Origin: Campylobacterales bacterium | GTDB taxonomy: Bacteria > Campylobacterota > Campylobacteria > Campylobacterales > Sulfurovaceae | Assembly (NCBI GenBank): GCA_014763885.1 | Contig: JACXUO010000008.1 | Coordinates: 1-37,422 of the forward strand | Direction: 5' to 3' | DNA: 37,422 nucleotides | In this document: piece after piece, positions 1 to 6,826 of the stretch | Position numbering within the stretch: the first letter of the stretch is position 1 | How the letters are laid out: every line of letters begins with the position of its first letter | The notes under the pieces: model-generated | What the model saw: only the letters and a program-made list of their open reading frames with translations | Told to the model about the DNA's origin: nothing | The model's database searches: none | Translations under genes and position numbers: made by a program

Positions 1-43
1 TCTTTTTTTTCTCTTGGAGTGTCATACTTTTACCTTCATATGC

Positions 44-49
44 TATATT
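44..49 (+). promoter_or_regulatory. possible -10 box of the Bfd/DUF309/SagB-like operon
   Basis: TATATT lies about 30 bases before the first gene, in a T-rich stretch like those used by Campylobacterota sigma-70. No convincing -35 box is visible, and the sequence upstream is cut by the window edge, so this is tentative. Confidence 0.35.
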
Positions 50-79
50 GGCATTATACACAAATAAGGAGAGTTCCTG

Positions 80-301
80 ATGCCTGATGAGAGCACGATG
101 ATCTGCTACTGCCATGATGTTACATTGGGGCAACTTGCAAGATATATCAAAGAGCATAAGATCAGTACCATTGCAGATATTCTTGCAAATACGGATTTTG
201 TCTGCGGCGATACCTGCGAGAACTGCCGGGAAGAGGGATATAATAACGACGGAATCTCAATTGCGATGGCGATAGGGATGGTGAAGAGAGGATATATCTA
301 A
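80..301 (+). CDS. Bfd-like [2Fe-2S] binding protein
   Basis: This 73-residue protein resembles the small [2Fe-2S] domain of bacterioferritin-associated ferredoxin (BFD/Fer2_BFD). It has the paired cysteine motifs expected for the cluster: Cys9-x-Cys11 near the N-terminus, then Cys42 and Cys46-x2-Cys49. The order CxC followed by CxxC about 35 residues later is the family signature; the extra Cys42 is a local feature. Family members carry electrons, for example in iron release from bacterioferritin or as subdomains of nitrite reductases and oxidoreductases. An AAGGAG box at 66-71 supports the start at 80. The stop overlaps the next start by one base (TAATG), so it is probably translated together with the DUF309 gene. 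The electron partner is unknown; the nitroreductase-like protein two genes downstream is an obvious candidate, by inference only. Confidence 0.75.
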   Translation: MPDESTMICYCHDVTLGQLARYIKEHKISTIADILANTDFVCGDTCENCREEGYNNDGISIAMAIGMVKRGYI

Positions 302-663
302 TGCTTAAGATGAACCATGACCTTGAAGGTGCACTGAAGGAGTATCTGGCGCTGCTTGATGCGGAGGAGTATTTTGAGGCACATGAAGTACTCGAAGAGG
401 CATGGCATCCGGTGCGTCTTGCTTCCCACCCTCTAAGCAACCTTGTCAAAGGTCTGATCAACGGTGCGATCACCTTTGAACATATCAAGCGCAATAGAAA
501 AAATATGCCTGTCAAAGCTCAAAAGGTCATTGCTTCTTATGAACGGTATAAAATGATGAGTACGCCCGATATAGAATATGCCGAGCTATTTGCCCGGGCA
601 TGTAAAAAGATCGAATCGCTCAAAGTAAAACATCATGAGGTCTTTGATGTTTTGGTATCATGA
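301..663 (+). CDS. DUF309 family protein
   Basis: This 120-residue, probably all-helical protein carries the DUF309 hallmark FEAHEVLEEAWHP at about residues 24-36. A second conserved stretch follows (LVKGLINGAITFEHIKRN, about 48-65). DUF309 proteins are small and cytoplasmic with no established biochemical function; the conserved Glu, His and Trp residues suggest a binding pocket. The gene begins on the last base of the Bfd-like gene's stop codon and its tail overlaps the start of the nitroreductase-like gene, so the three form one overlapped operon. The family call is firm; the function is unknown. Confidence 0.8.
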   Translation: MLKMNHDLEGALKEYLALLDAEEYFEAHEVLEEAWHPVRLASHPLSNLVKGLINGAITFEHIKRNRKNMPVKAQKVIASYERYKMMSTPDIEYAELFARACKKIESLKVKHHEVFDVLVS

Positions 664-1921
664 AGAGACGAAGCACTCCTATGAGTCTGTGAGGAGCAAT
701 CCCAATCAGCTTGACTGGTCCTCACAGCCCTCCACTTACAAAAACTACCCCGACAGCTATCCCAGACGAAAACTCGATCCTGATAATGAAGAAGATAATT
801 TCCTGTACCATATTGCAGGGCTCTCTGCAAAGAAAAGCTATCCGGGGTTTGAGTACTATCTGCGTATCAACCCCAGTGCGGGGGCACTCTACCCCAATGA
901 GCTCTATTTTCAGGCAAGAGGGGTGGAGGGTGTAGAAGATGGTATCTACCACTACGAGGCAGCGACACACTCCATTGTCTTGGTGGCATCGATCAGCGAA
1001 GAGGAGGGGTTGGAGCCCTATCTGGGGCACACCCATGCGATGGAGGGGTACCTCTTTCTGGTCTCGGCGATCTACTACCGCTCCAGCTGGAAGTACAAGA
1101 ACCGTGCGTTTCGATACTGTTTATTGGATGCCGGGCATCTGCTGGGAAGTATCGAAGCTGCTGCACTCCTTAAACCGCATGCTGTACAGATGGTATACGA
1201 TATGGATAGGGAGAAGCTCAACCGGATGTTCGGGTTTGAGGAGAGAGAGTTCTTCCTCTCTGTGGCTATGATGGCTATCCCCAGAAAAGAGCAGAAGATC
1301 AAAGGCGTTGAATTTGCGCTTCCTTATGTAGAAGGGAGTGGAACGTTTGAACCCAATGAGAAGATCACAGGGGCCTATAAAGAGACGATGGTTCTCCAGT
1401 CATGTCAAAAAGTATTGAAAGCCCCCAAGTTTGACTACAGCGCCGACAGACTCAGGGAGACTATATTCAACAGACGTTCTCAAAGAGGCTTTGAAGGAGG
1501 TGCGATCACCAAAACACAGTATGCCTATATCATGGAGATGATCACTCAGCCGATTCTCTCAGACTGTGATGAAACGGTATCGGTCTATGCTGTAGTTAAC
1601 CGTGTGTTGGATATGCCTCTTGGGGTTCAAAAAGACGGGACTTATATCAAGTATGGAGATTTTTCCAGACAAGCCGGTTATTTGTGCCTTGAGCAGTACA
1701 GCCTGGCTGCAAAGGGCGCAGTAACTTTTTTTCTTACCTCCAAAGCAACGAACTATCAAGCGCTTTATCAAAAAGCAGGAATGATCGGGCATAGACTCTA
1801 TATTGCTTCGAATTATCTGGGGATCGGATGCAGCGGGATCGGGGCCTACTATGATGATGAGGTAAGCGAATTTCTGGAGAATGATGAGATGGTGCTTTAC
1901 GCATTGGCTATCGGCAGATAG
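647..1921 (+). CDS. SagB/ThcOx-type tandem nitroreductase-fold oxidoreductase
   Basis: The 424-residue product looks like two nitroreductase (FMN) domains in tandem. The first, about residues 50-215, has the SagB-type motif NPSAGALYPNELYF (about 75-88) and WKYKNRAFRYCLLDAGH (about 148-164). The second, about 265-424, opens with the classic nitroreductase start IFNRRSQRGFEG and ends with an MIGHRLYIASNYLGIGCSGIG stretch split over the domain end. SagB-type enzymes are FMN-dependent dehydrogenases, some of which oxidise azolines in RiPP pathways; no YcaO cyclase or precursor peptide is visible here, so a RiPP role is not supported. I prefer the ATG at 647 over an in-frame ATG at 635 because a GAGG box at 637-640 lies just upstream and the family usually begins with a short aromatic-rich YHxxTKH segment. 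The gene overlaps the DUF309 gene by 17 bases. Confidence 0.8.
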   Translation: MFWYHEETKHSYESVRSNPNQLDWSSQPSTYKNYPDSYPRRKLDPDNEEDNFLYHIAGLSAKKSYPGFEYYLRINPSAGALYPNELYFQARGVEGVEDGIYHYEAATHSIVLVASISEEEGLEPYLGHTHAMEGYLFLVSAIYYRSSWKYKNRAFRYCLLDAGHLLGSIEAAALLKPHAVQMVYDMDREKLNRMFGFEEREFFLSVAMMAIPRKEQKIKGVEFALPYVEGSGTFEPNEKITGAYKETMVLQSCQKVLKAPKFDYSADRLRETIFNRRSQRGFEGGAITKTQYAYIMEMITQPILSDCDETVSVYAVVNRVLDMPLGVQKDGTYIKYGDFSRQAGYLCLEQYSLAAKGAVTFFLTSKATNYQALYQKAGMIGHRLYIASNYLGIGCSGIGAYYDDEVSEFLENDEMVLYALAIGR

Positions 1922-1934
1922 CATCGGGATCAAT

Positions 1935-2267
1935 TCATTTTTTGAACCGGTATCCCAAATCTTCAAGGTATCCGCGCAGCATCTCTGTGATCTCGCCCTG
2001 AAACTCGAGGCTCTCCTCTTTTGCAGTGCCTCCGGTTCCCAGTTTTTTCTTGAGGATTTTGAGCAGGGCCTGCAGCTCTTTTTTCTCAAGATGGAAAGGT
2101 TTGACGATGGTGACAACCTTGCCGCGCCTTTTCTCTTTGGCAAAATGCAACTGGTGCTTTTCGGGAGTCTTGACCTCTATGCTTTGATTTTTAGAGGGTT
2201 TGTTTTTATTGTCCGAGGACCACTCATCTTCAAATTTTGCACCCATTTCAAAGAGATTTTCTTTCAC
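1935..2267 (-). CDS. yciH: SUI1/YciH family translation factor
   Basis: The 110-residue product ends in a SUI1 (eIF1-like) domain at about residues 35-108, with the diagnostic KKKLGTGGTAKEESLEFQG-type loop at about 73-91. The N-terminal 30 residues are polar and likely flexible. eIF1-like YciH proteins bind the small ribosomal subunit; in bacteria they are non-essential and their exact role is unsettled. The start is read as GTG at 2267: an ATG two bases upstream is out of frame and hits a stop at once, while an AAGGA box sits at a suitable distance. That box overlaps the stop codon of the 32-residue miniprotein upstream, which suggests coupled translation. The gene converges on the nitroreductase gene, with only 13 bases between the two stop codons. 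Confidence 0.88.
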   Translation of the reverse strand: MKENLFEMGAKFEDEWSSDNKNKPSKNQSIEVKTPEKHQLHFAKEKRRGKVVTIVKPFHLEKKELQALLKILKKKLGTGGTAKEESLEFQGEITEMLRGYLEDLGYRFKK

Positions 2268-2276
2268 ATCAATTCC

Positions 2277-2375
2277 TTAGTTATAGTTAGTATCAAAGAG
2301 TATGCCAAGTATCACAAAGAGCACCAGTAGAAAAATAAAAATTTTGTAGAGTGTTTCGTCGCTTGGAAGTCTCAT
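2277..2375 (-). CDS. 32-residue single-pass membrane miniprotein
   Basis: This short reading frame begins with ATG at 2375 and ends with TAA at 2277-2279. The translation is MRLPSDETLYK, then a strongly hydrophobic helix of about 16 residues (IFIFLLVLFVILGILF), then DTNYN. A polar head, one predicted membrane span and a short polar tail make a coherent small membrane protein. A GAGGAT ribosome site lies five to eight bases before the ATG. The stop codon overlaps the ribosome site of the SUI1/YciH gene, nine bases further on. I do not recognise the family. Its reality rests on the ribosome site, the composition and the tight coupling to its neighbour. Confidence 0.6.
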   Translation of the reverse strand: MRLPSDETLYKIFIFLLVLFVILGILFDTNYN

Positions 2376-2622
2376 ATATCCTCATTGCACTTTAATAAAC
2401 GTATTATACAAAAAAGCACCAAGTGGTGAAATATCGAGTCACAGCGTCAGCAATCTCATCAAAAGAAAATTGCCTGAACGGCAAATTTTTTTAAGGAGAC
2501 ACGATCCCAGCTTTGCTTGGATGCGTTCTATCATATCAAAAAGCACCTAGGTGCGAGAGCCCGCTGCTGAAGCGAACCTAGTGTTAACGTAGTCACAAGA
2601 GCTTTGCTTTTGTAACGTCCTA
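2376..2622. other. 247-base intergenic region with palindromes and a candidate terminator
   Basis: No gene is visible here. The region holds a perfect 12-base palindrome GCACCTAGGTGC (2543-2554). A related imperfect one, AAAAAGCACC then AAGTGGTG, lies at 2411-2428. A hairpin ACAAGAGC / GCTTTTGT with a TTT loop spans 2595-2613 and contains one wobble pair. The AGCTTTGC word occurs twice (2510 and 2600 area) and again upstream of the gene ending at 34990. The mixture looks like decayed or mosaic intergenic repeats. Confidence 0.5.
2470..2492. terminator. candidate bidirectional intrinsic terminator
   Basis: TTGCC (2470-2474) and GGCAA (2480-2484) form a short stem with a five-base loop. A run of T follows on the plus strand and TTTTCTTTT on the minus strand. 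It lies about 130 bases beyond the stop of the ChaA-like gene, which is the most likely client. The stem is short, so confidence is moderate at best. Confidence 0.4.
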
Positions 2623-3789
2623 TCAGTAATACGCGGCAATGATCGCATAGCAGACAAAGAACATCAGGTGGGAGAGCCCCTCGAAATAGTTGGTCTGCCC
2701 CTCTTCGGTACTTTTCCATGCCAGGATCACCGTCATGATCAGCGCCCCGACCTGCAGGGGGTTGAAATCAAGGGTCAGTGTCAGGCCGCTGAGATAGGCA
2801 AGCCCCATAAGGATAGGTACAGTAAGGAGGATGGAGACCACCGAGGCACCCATCGCGATATTGACTACCCTTTGTATCTGGTCATTGCGTGCGGCTTTGA
2901 TCGCGGTAAATATCTCGGGAGAGACCGAGATGATCGCGATGATCAAACCGGCAATCCCCGCCGAGATGCCATACGCTTTGGCCAGCTGTACGCCGTCGCT
3001 GGCAAAGACCTCTGCACCGACAGCAATCGTAGCGATGAGTACAAAAAGGACAAGAAAGTTGGCAAGGTTGCTGAACTTTTCAAAGAGATAGTCGCTGTGC
3101 TCCTCCTCGTTGATCTCCTCTCCCTCTTTCAGCTTTCTCTTGAGCCTGAAAAAACGGCTTTTTGCTGTCGCCTGAAAAAAGTGGGTGTGTGTTTTGGTCT
3201 GAAAGATAAAGATGATGACATAAAAGAGCATCAGTACAGCAGCAATACTGTAGCTTGCCTTTTCGATCACCTCATTCCCATGCTGCGTATGGCTGAGCAG
3301 GCTTGGCACCAAAAGTGCCAGTGCCGTGACAAAAAGGATGGTAGTATAGGTACTGGAGGTCTCTTTGTTGTGTTCCTGCTTGATATACTTCAACCCGCCG
3401 ATAAAGACGGCGAGCCCCAGCAGTACATTCATATCTACGATCACAGCCGAGATGATCCCCCCTTTGACTGTCTCTACAACTTCAGGGGAGTGCAATGCCT
3501 CGCGCAGGATGATATAAAGCAGTACGATCTCCACGATCACGGCGCTGAAGGTAAGCACCATACTCCCGTACGGTTCTACCAGCTTTTCGGAAAGGATCTC
3601 TGCGATCTCGGAGACTGTCAGAGAGAGTGCAGCGATCCCTATGGCCGCAAAGAGTGTGGCCATCGTCCCGTTCCCGCTTTTGTGCATCATGATTGCAGTA
3701 AGTATCGCAATGATACCCACTACAATGTCCCAATAATCTTCAATAATATATTTTAAGGGTACTTGCTGCCCGTTTTCAGAGTTTTCCAT
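2623..3789 (-). CDS. ChaA-like calcium/proton antiporter
   Basis: This 388-residue integral membrane protein has about ten to eleven hydrophobic segments. It shows the two inverted alpha-repeats of the CaCA cation/proton exchanger superfamily. The first is around YGSMVLTFSAVIVEI (about residues 74-88) and the second around GLIIAIISVSPEIFTAIKAA (about 281-300). In each, an acidic residue after small residues is expected to bind the cation. A charged cytoplasmic loop (about 195-225) separates the halves. Family members of this length export Ca2+ (or Na+/K+) in exchange for protons at the inner membrane. The gene lies 20 bases downstream of mgtE, so the two probably form a divalent-cation operon with opposite transport directions. 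The ion specificity is inferred from the family and not proven by the sequence. Confidence 0.85.
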   Translation of the reverse strand: MENSENGQQVPLKYIIEDYWDIVVGIIAILTAIMMHKSGNGTMATLFAAIGIAALSLTVSEIAEILSEKLVEPYGSMVLTFSAVIVEIVLLYIILREALHSPEVVETVKGGIISAVIVDMNVLLGLAVFIGGLKYIKQEHNKETSSTYTTILFVTALALLVPSLLSHTQHGNEVIEKASYSIAAVLMLFYVIIFIFQTKTHTHFFQATAKSRFFRLKRKLKEGEEINEEEHSDYLFEKFSNLANFLVLFVLIATIAVGAEVFASDGVQLAKAYGISAGIAGLIIAIISVSPEIFTAIKAARNDQIQRVVNIAMGASVVSILLTVPILMGLAYLSGLTLTLDFNPLQVGALIMTVILAWKSTEEGQTNYFEGLSHLMFFVCYAIIAAYY

Positions 3790-3809
3790 AGCGATATTAT
3801 ATCCTTAAT

Positions 3810-5174
3810 TTAAAGTAAAATCATGGTGGCCAGACCAAGGAAGCTGAAAAAGCCTACAGCGTCGGTGACGGTGGTCAGGAGTACGGTCGATCCGATAGCG
3901 GGGTCGATACCGAATTTTTTAAGCCCCAGGGGGATCACTGCACCGAAAAATCCTGCCGAGAGAAGGTTGATTACCATTGCCGCACCGATCACTACACCAA
4001 GCAGAGGCATTTTAAACCACAAGTAGGCGATGAGCCCCATCACAATGGCATAGAGCATTCCGTTCATCAGTGAAATAACAACCTCTTTGTAGATGGTCTC
4101 TCTGGCTTCATCGAGGTCGATATCCCCCAGTGCCATCTGCCTGACGGTGACGGTAAGTGTCTGTGTCCCGGCATTGCCGCCCATCGAGGCAACGATAGGC
4201 ATCAAAACGGCAAGGGCGACAAGTGACTGGATGGTAGTGTCGAACAGTCCGATAACGAGTGACGCTGCGATCGCGGTAAGCAGGTTCAGCCCCAGCCAGA
4301 TGCCCCTTGACTTTCCTATCCTCCAGAGGCTCTCTTCCTGTTCTGCCTCATCGTTGACCCCTGCAAGGTGGTAGATCTGATCGGTTGCTTCCTCTTCGAT
4401 GATATCGTAGATGTCATCGGAGGTGATACGCCCGAGCAGGGTACCCTTTTCATTGACGACCGCTATCACGCTGAGGTCATAATTGCCGACGGTTTCGATC
4501 GCGCTTTTGATCTCATCGGTATCCTTGACGGAAACGGTGATTTTCCCCTCAGCTTCAATGATATCCCTGTAGTACTCTTTTGGCCCATGTAGGATCAGAT
4601 CCTCAAGCGGGATCATCCCCAAAAACTTTTTTTTGCCCGAGACGACAAAGACATGGTGGACATTGCTCACCTGGTTGTTCGCTTTCATATGCTTGAGGCG
4701 TTTGATCGAATCACCGATCGTCTCATCGGTATGGGCATCAAAAAGCTCTACCTGCATATAGGCACCCGCTTCATTCGAATCATAGGAGATCAGCTCTTCT
4801 ATCGTATCTCTGTCTGCAGATGAAAGGTTTTTGAGGACCGCTCCGGCTTTTGTCTCATCGACGATCTCTATATGCTGGATCAAATCCGCAGCATCATCGG
4901 TATCGAGCTCCTGTGTAAGCTGCGCCAGCTCCTTGGCTCCGTGCCCCAGGTAAAACTCCTCCTGCAGAGGCTTTGGAAGCTCGACAAGGACTTCAGCCAG
5001 CAGAATGTGGGGAAGTATCTCCAACAGTCCCAGATAGAGATGCTTGTCCTCTTCTGCGATCTCAACAAGCAGATCCGCGATCTCATAGGGGTGAACACCC
5101 AGTGCCATCCCCTCATTGTACTGAGCAATACACTGTTTGATCTTCTCTACGCTCAAGTGTAGTTCTTCGTTCAT
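3810..5174 (-). CDS. mgtE: MgtE magnesium transporter
   Basis: The 454-residue protein has the full MgtE architecture. A helical N-domain (about 1-130) contains LDTDDAADLIQHI. A pair of CBS domains (about 135-260) contains the EAGAYMQVELFDAHTDETIG segment at the domain entry. The transmembrane pore (about 285-454) has five hydrophobic segments and the conserved MGGNAGTQTLTVTVRQMALG-like signature. MgtE forms a homodimeric Mg2+ channel whose cytosolic N and CBS domains close the gate when intracellular Mg2+ is high. The start at 5174 is preceded by an AAGGTAGG ribosome site. It is followed closely by the ChaA-like antiporter. A TATGAT box at 5210-5215 (minus strand) could be its -10 element. 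Confidence 0.95.
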   Translation of the reverse strand: MNEELHLSVEKIKQCIAQYNEGMALGVHPYEIADLLVEIAEEDKHLYLGLLEILPHILLAEVLVELPKPLQEEFYLGHGAKELAQLTQELDTDDAADLIQHIEIVDETKAGAVLKNLSSADRDTIEELISYDSNEAGAYMQVELFDAHTDETIGDSIKRLKHMKANNQVSNVHHVFVVSGKKKFLGMIPLEDLILHGPKEYYRDIIEAEGKITVSVKDTDEIKSAIETVGNYDLSVIAVVNEKGTLLGRITSDDIYDIIEEEATDQIYHLAGVNDEAEQEESLWRIGKSRGIWLGLNLLTAIAASLVIGLFDTTIQSLVALAVLMPIVASMGGNAGTQTLTVTVRQMALGDIDLDEARETIYKEVVISLMNGMLYAIVMGLIAYLWFKMPLLGVVIGAAMVINLLSAGFFGAVIPLGLKKFGIDPAIGSTVLLTTVTDAVGFFSFLGLATMILL

Positions 5175-5309
5175 TACCTACCTTTTCCATGGTCAAAATA
5201 GATTCAAATATCATAGCGCACTATAGCACAAAAGTATCTCTGTATGTATACATTTTGGAGGTTTTTGGATGATGTTTCCTCTCTATTGTAAAGAGGAATA
5301 TCACCGGAA

Positions 5310-6047
5310 CTACCCCTCTATGTCATAGACGATCTCGGTTTTGTTCTTTTTGCTCTGTATCTCCAAAACGGCAAGCCCTTCAATCGGAAGTTTCATAAAG
5401 GCATCAAGCGTCTCGATATCGGCCTTGGCCACTTCTCTGAGCACAATACCTCTGTAAGCTTTTGCCCAGTGGCTGACAACCTTCCCCTCTTTGACAAACT
5501 TCAGTGTCGTATAGGGCCCGGAAGGTTTGTAGAATTTATCATAAAAACCTGCACGCAGGTCAAGGATATCTTCCTCTGCAAGATAGCGGTCCATCAGTTC
5601 GGTGAGAGGCTCCTGATAAAACTTCTCCACTTTGATATCGCCTACGGCCTCTCCCTGCTTGAGCCGGTACTCGGGTATCTCATCACTCGCACGCAGTACT
5701 CCGAAAAGATTGGAGAAGAGGATCACATGGCTGTCGATATAGCTTTTTGCCCCCTCATCAAGCTGCGCATACTCAAGGTAATCGAACGCTACACCCGTAT
5801 AGCGTTCGATCGCCTTCATCGCAGGCTCATGGATGAGATCCTTGATATGCACGCGGATATCGGACTCCTTTTTAAGGCCGAACATTTTTGAGAGCTGGGC
5901 AAGGTCACCTTTTTGCAATATATTTATATAGTGGTGCAAAAGCTTGTTTCTATAGGGGAGAAGTTCACCAAAGAGTAGGCTGCTGATATCAAACGGCTTT
6001 TCACCGCCTGATCTTTTTGTTTCACTCGGGGCAAGTAGTATTTTCAT
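5310..6047 (-). CDS. yaaA: YaaA (DUF328) family peroxide-stress protein
   Basis: The 245-residue protein matches the YaaA/DUF328 family across its length. The start MKILLAPSETKR corresponds to the family LLSPAKT opening. RYTGVAFDYLEY (about 102-113), LFGVLRASDEIPEYRLKQG (about 134-152) and VVSHWAKAYRGIVLRE (about 190-205) are the characteristic blocks. In E. coli YaaA limits intracellular free iron and oxidative DNA damage under peroxide stress; the biochemical mechanism involves DNA binding but is not fully understood. It stands alone on the minus strand, divergent from the tRNA-tuf operon. A TAAAAT-like -10 box near 6079-6084 (minus) may drive it. The short stem at 5276-5298 past its stop lacks a T-run and is not counted as a terminator. 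Confidence 0.9.
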   Translation of the reverse strand: MKILLAPSETKRSGGEKPFDISSLLFGELLPYRNKLLHHYINILQKGDLAQLSKMFGLKKESDIRVHIKDLIHEPAMKAIERYTGVAFDYLEYAQLDEGAKSYIDSHVILFSNLFGVLRASDEIPEYRLKQGEAVGDIKVEKFYQEPLTELMDRYLAEEDILDLRAGFYDKFYKPSGPYTTLKFVKEGKVVSHWAKAYRGIVLREVAKADIETLDAFMKLPIEGLAVLEIQSKKNKTEIVYDIEG

Positions 6048-6136
6048 TTTGAGACTCTTTTAGATGGTATTTTGGGGGTGTATTTTAATAAAATTAGATA
6101 AAAAAGAGAAATTATCATTTTTTTTTCAAAAAACCC

Positions 6137-6165
6137 TTGACAACTGAAACTTTTTTGTCTATAAT
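6137..6165 (+). promoter_or_regulatory. consensus sigma-70 promoter of the tRNA-tuf operon
   Basis: A perfect TTGACA (6137-6142) and a perfect TATAAT (6160-6165) are separated by exactly 17 bases, with T-rich sequence between. This is the strongest promoter in the window and lies 35 bases upstream of the first tRNA. A full -35 consensus is unusual among Campylobacterota promoters and fits very high expression of stable RNA. Confidence 0.92.
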
Positions 6166-6200
6166 TCCCGTCCATTTTGAGTGGAACTCAGAATGATGGT

Positions 6201-6277
6201 GCTGGTGTAGCTCAGTTGGCTAGAGCAGCTGATTTGTAATCAGCAGGTCGGGGGTTCGAGTCCCTTTACCAGCTCCA
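6201..6277 (+). tRNA. tRNA-Thr (anticodon TGT)
   Basis: The full cloverleaf is visible: acceptor GCTGGTG pairs with TACCAGC, and the anticodon loop TTTGTAA sits in the GCTGA/TCAGC stem. The T arm is GGTTCGAGT-type, and CCA is encoded at 6275-6277. It is the first tRNA of the four preceding tuf. Confidence 0.96.
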
Positions 6278-6332
6278 TAAAATTTTATCAGTGTTTGACC
6301 AGAAATAACTTTCATTATATACAATGATTTTT

Positions 6333-6417
6333 GGTGAGTTACTCAAGCGGCCAACGAGGGCGGATTGTAAATCCGCTGACTACGTCTTCGGAGGTTCGAA
6401 TCCTCCACTCACCACCA
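6333..6417 (+). tRNA. tRNA-Tyr (anticodon GTA)
   Basis: This is a class II tRNA with a long variable arm. Acceptor GGTGAGT pairs with ACTCACC, GTA lies in the ATTGTAAAT anticodon region, and the T loop is TTCGAAT. CCA is encoded at 6415-6417. It sits 55 bases after tRNA-Thr(TGT). Confidence 0.96.
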
Positions 6418-6432
6418 TTAGACCATAAAGAC

Positions 6433-6509
6433 GCGGGAATAGCTCAGTTGGCTAGAGCGTCAGCCTTCCAAGCTGAGGGTCGCGGGTTCGAGTCCCGTTT
6501 CCCGCTCCA
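6433..6509 (+). tRNA. tRNA-Gly (anticodon TCC)
   Basis: Acceptor GCGGGAA pairs with TTCCCGC. The anticodon stem TCAGC/GCTGA encloses loop CTTCCAA, giving TCC. CCA is encoded at 6507-6509. It begins only 15 bases after tRNA-Tyr. Confidence 0.96.
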
Positions 6510-6528
6510 TGGTATGATCTGGGAGCTG

Positions 6529-6616
6529 ATGTGAAAACCGTTTTTTACTTCACATTACTACACAATCAAACACATATACTTTTTAAAATGTCTAAAGCGT
6601 TAAGCATGCATTTTAA
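6529..6616 (+). other. spacer hairpins between tRNA-Gly and tRNA-Thr(GGT)
   Basis: The 117-base spacer contains two perfect inverted repeats: ATGTGAA (6529-6535) with TTCACAT (6549-6555), and TTAAAATG (6583-6590) with CATTTTAA (6609-6616). They may be processing or folding elements of the polycistronic tRNA transcript. The first has a T-rich loop rather than a T-tail, so neither looks like a terminator. Confidence 0.4.
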
Positions 6617-6626
6617 ATAATATTTT

Positions 6627-6701
<75 letters not shown>

Positions 6702-6712
6702 CTCCAAAATGT

Positions 6713-6752
6713 ATGGACAAAAGTGTTACAGTCCTGTAATAGTTTTGTCCAT
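6713..6752 (+). promoter_or_regulatory. 40-base near-perfect palindrome between tRNA-Thr(GGT) and tuf
   Basis: ATGGACAAAA (6713-6722) pairs perfectly with TTTTGTCCAT (6743-6752). TTACAG (6726-6731) pairs with CTGTAA (6734-6739), and symmetrical three-base internal loops separate the two stems. No T-run follows. It sits 32 bases upstream of the tuf -10 box, so it could be an RNA processing site separating tRNA from mRNA or a protein-binding operator. Confidence 0.6.
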
Positions 6753-6783
6753 ATGGGTTTATGGGGTCATAAGAAATTTTAGG

Positions 6784-6789
6784 TATAAT
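6784..6789 (+). promoter_or_regulatory. internal tuf promoter -10 box
   Basis: TATAAT lies 38 bases upstream of the tuf ATG, following a T/A-rich stretch typical of Campylobacterota promoters. It suggests that tuf is transcribed on its own in addition to read-through from the tRNA promoter. Confidence 0.65.
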
Positions 6790-6826
6790 AATGCCTTTCA
6801 AAACATAATCAAGCTAGGAGAAAAGC

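Noticed and set aside
80-1921. RiPP biosynthetic cluster based on the SagB-like protein
   Set aside because: No YcaO cyclase, precursor peptide, protease or exporter is visible nearby, and SagB-like folds occur outside RiPP pathways.
2668-3756. Open frame of 362 codons on the plus strand
   Set aside because: It lies wholly antisense to the ChaA-like antiporter. Its translation is rich in Cys, Asp, Gly and Arg with no recognisable domain, as expected for a shadow frame, and it has no convincing ribosome site.
5276-5298. TTCCTCT/AGAGGAA stem after yaaA
   Set aside because: The stem is only 7 bp with a nine-base loop and lacks a T-run on the minus strand, so it does not support a terminator call.
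6331-6534. 67-codon open frame across tRNA-Tyr and tRNA-Gly
   Set aside because: It is translated tRNA sequence. The cloverleaf structures explain the region fully.
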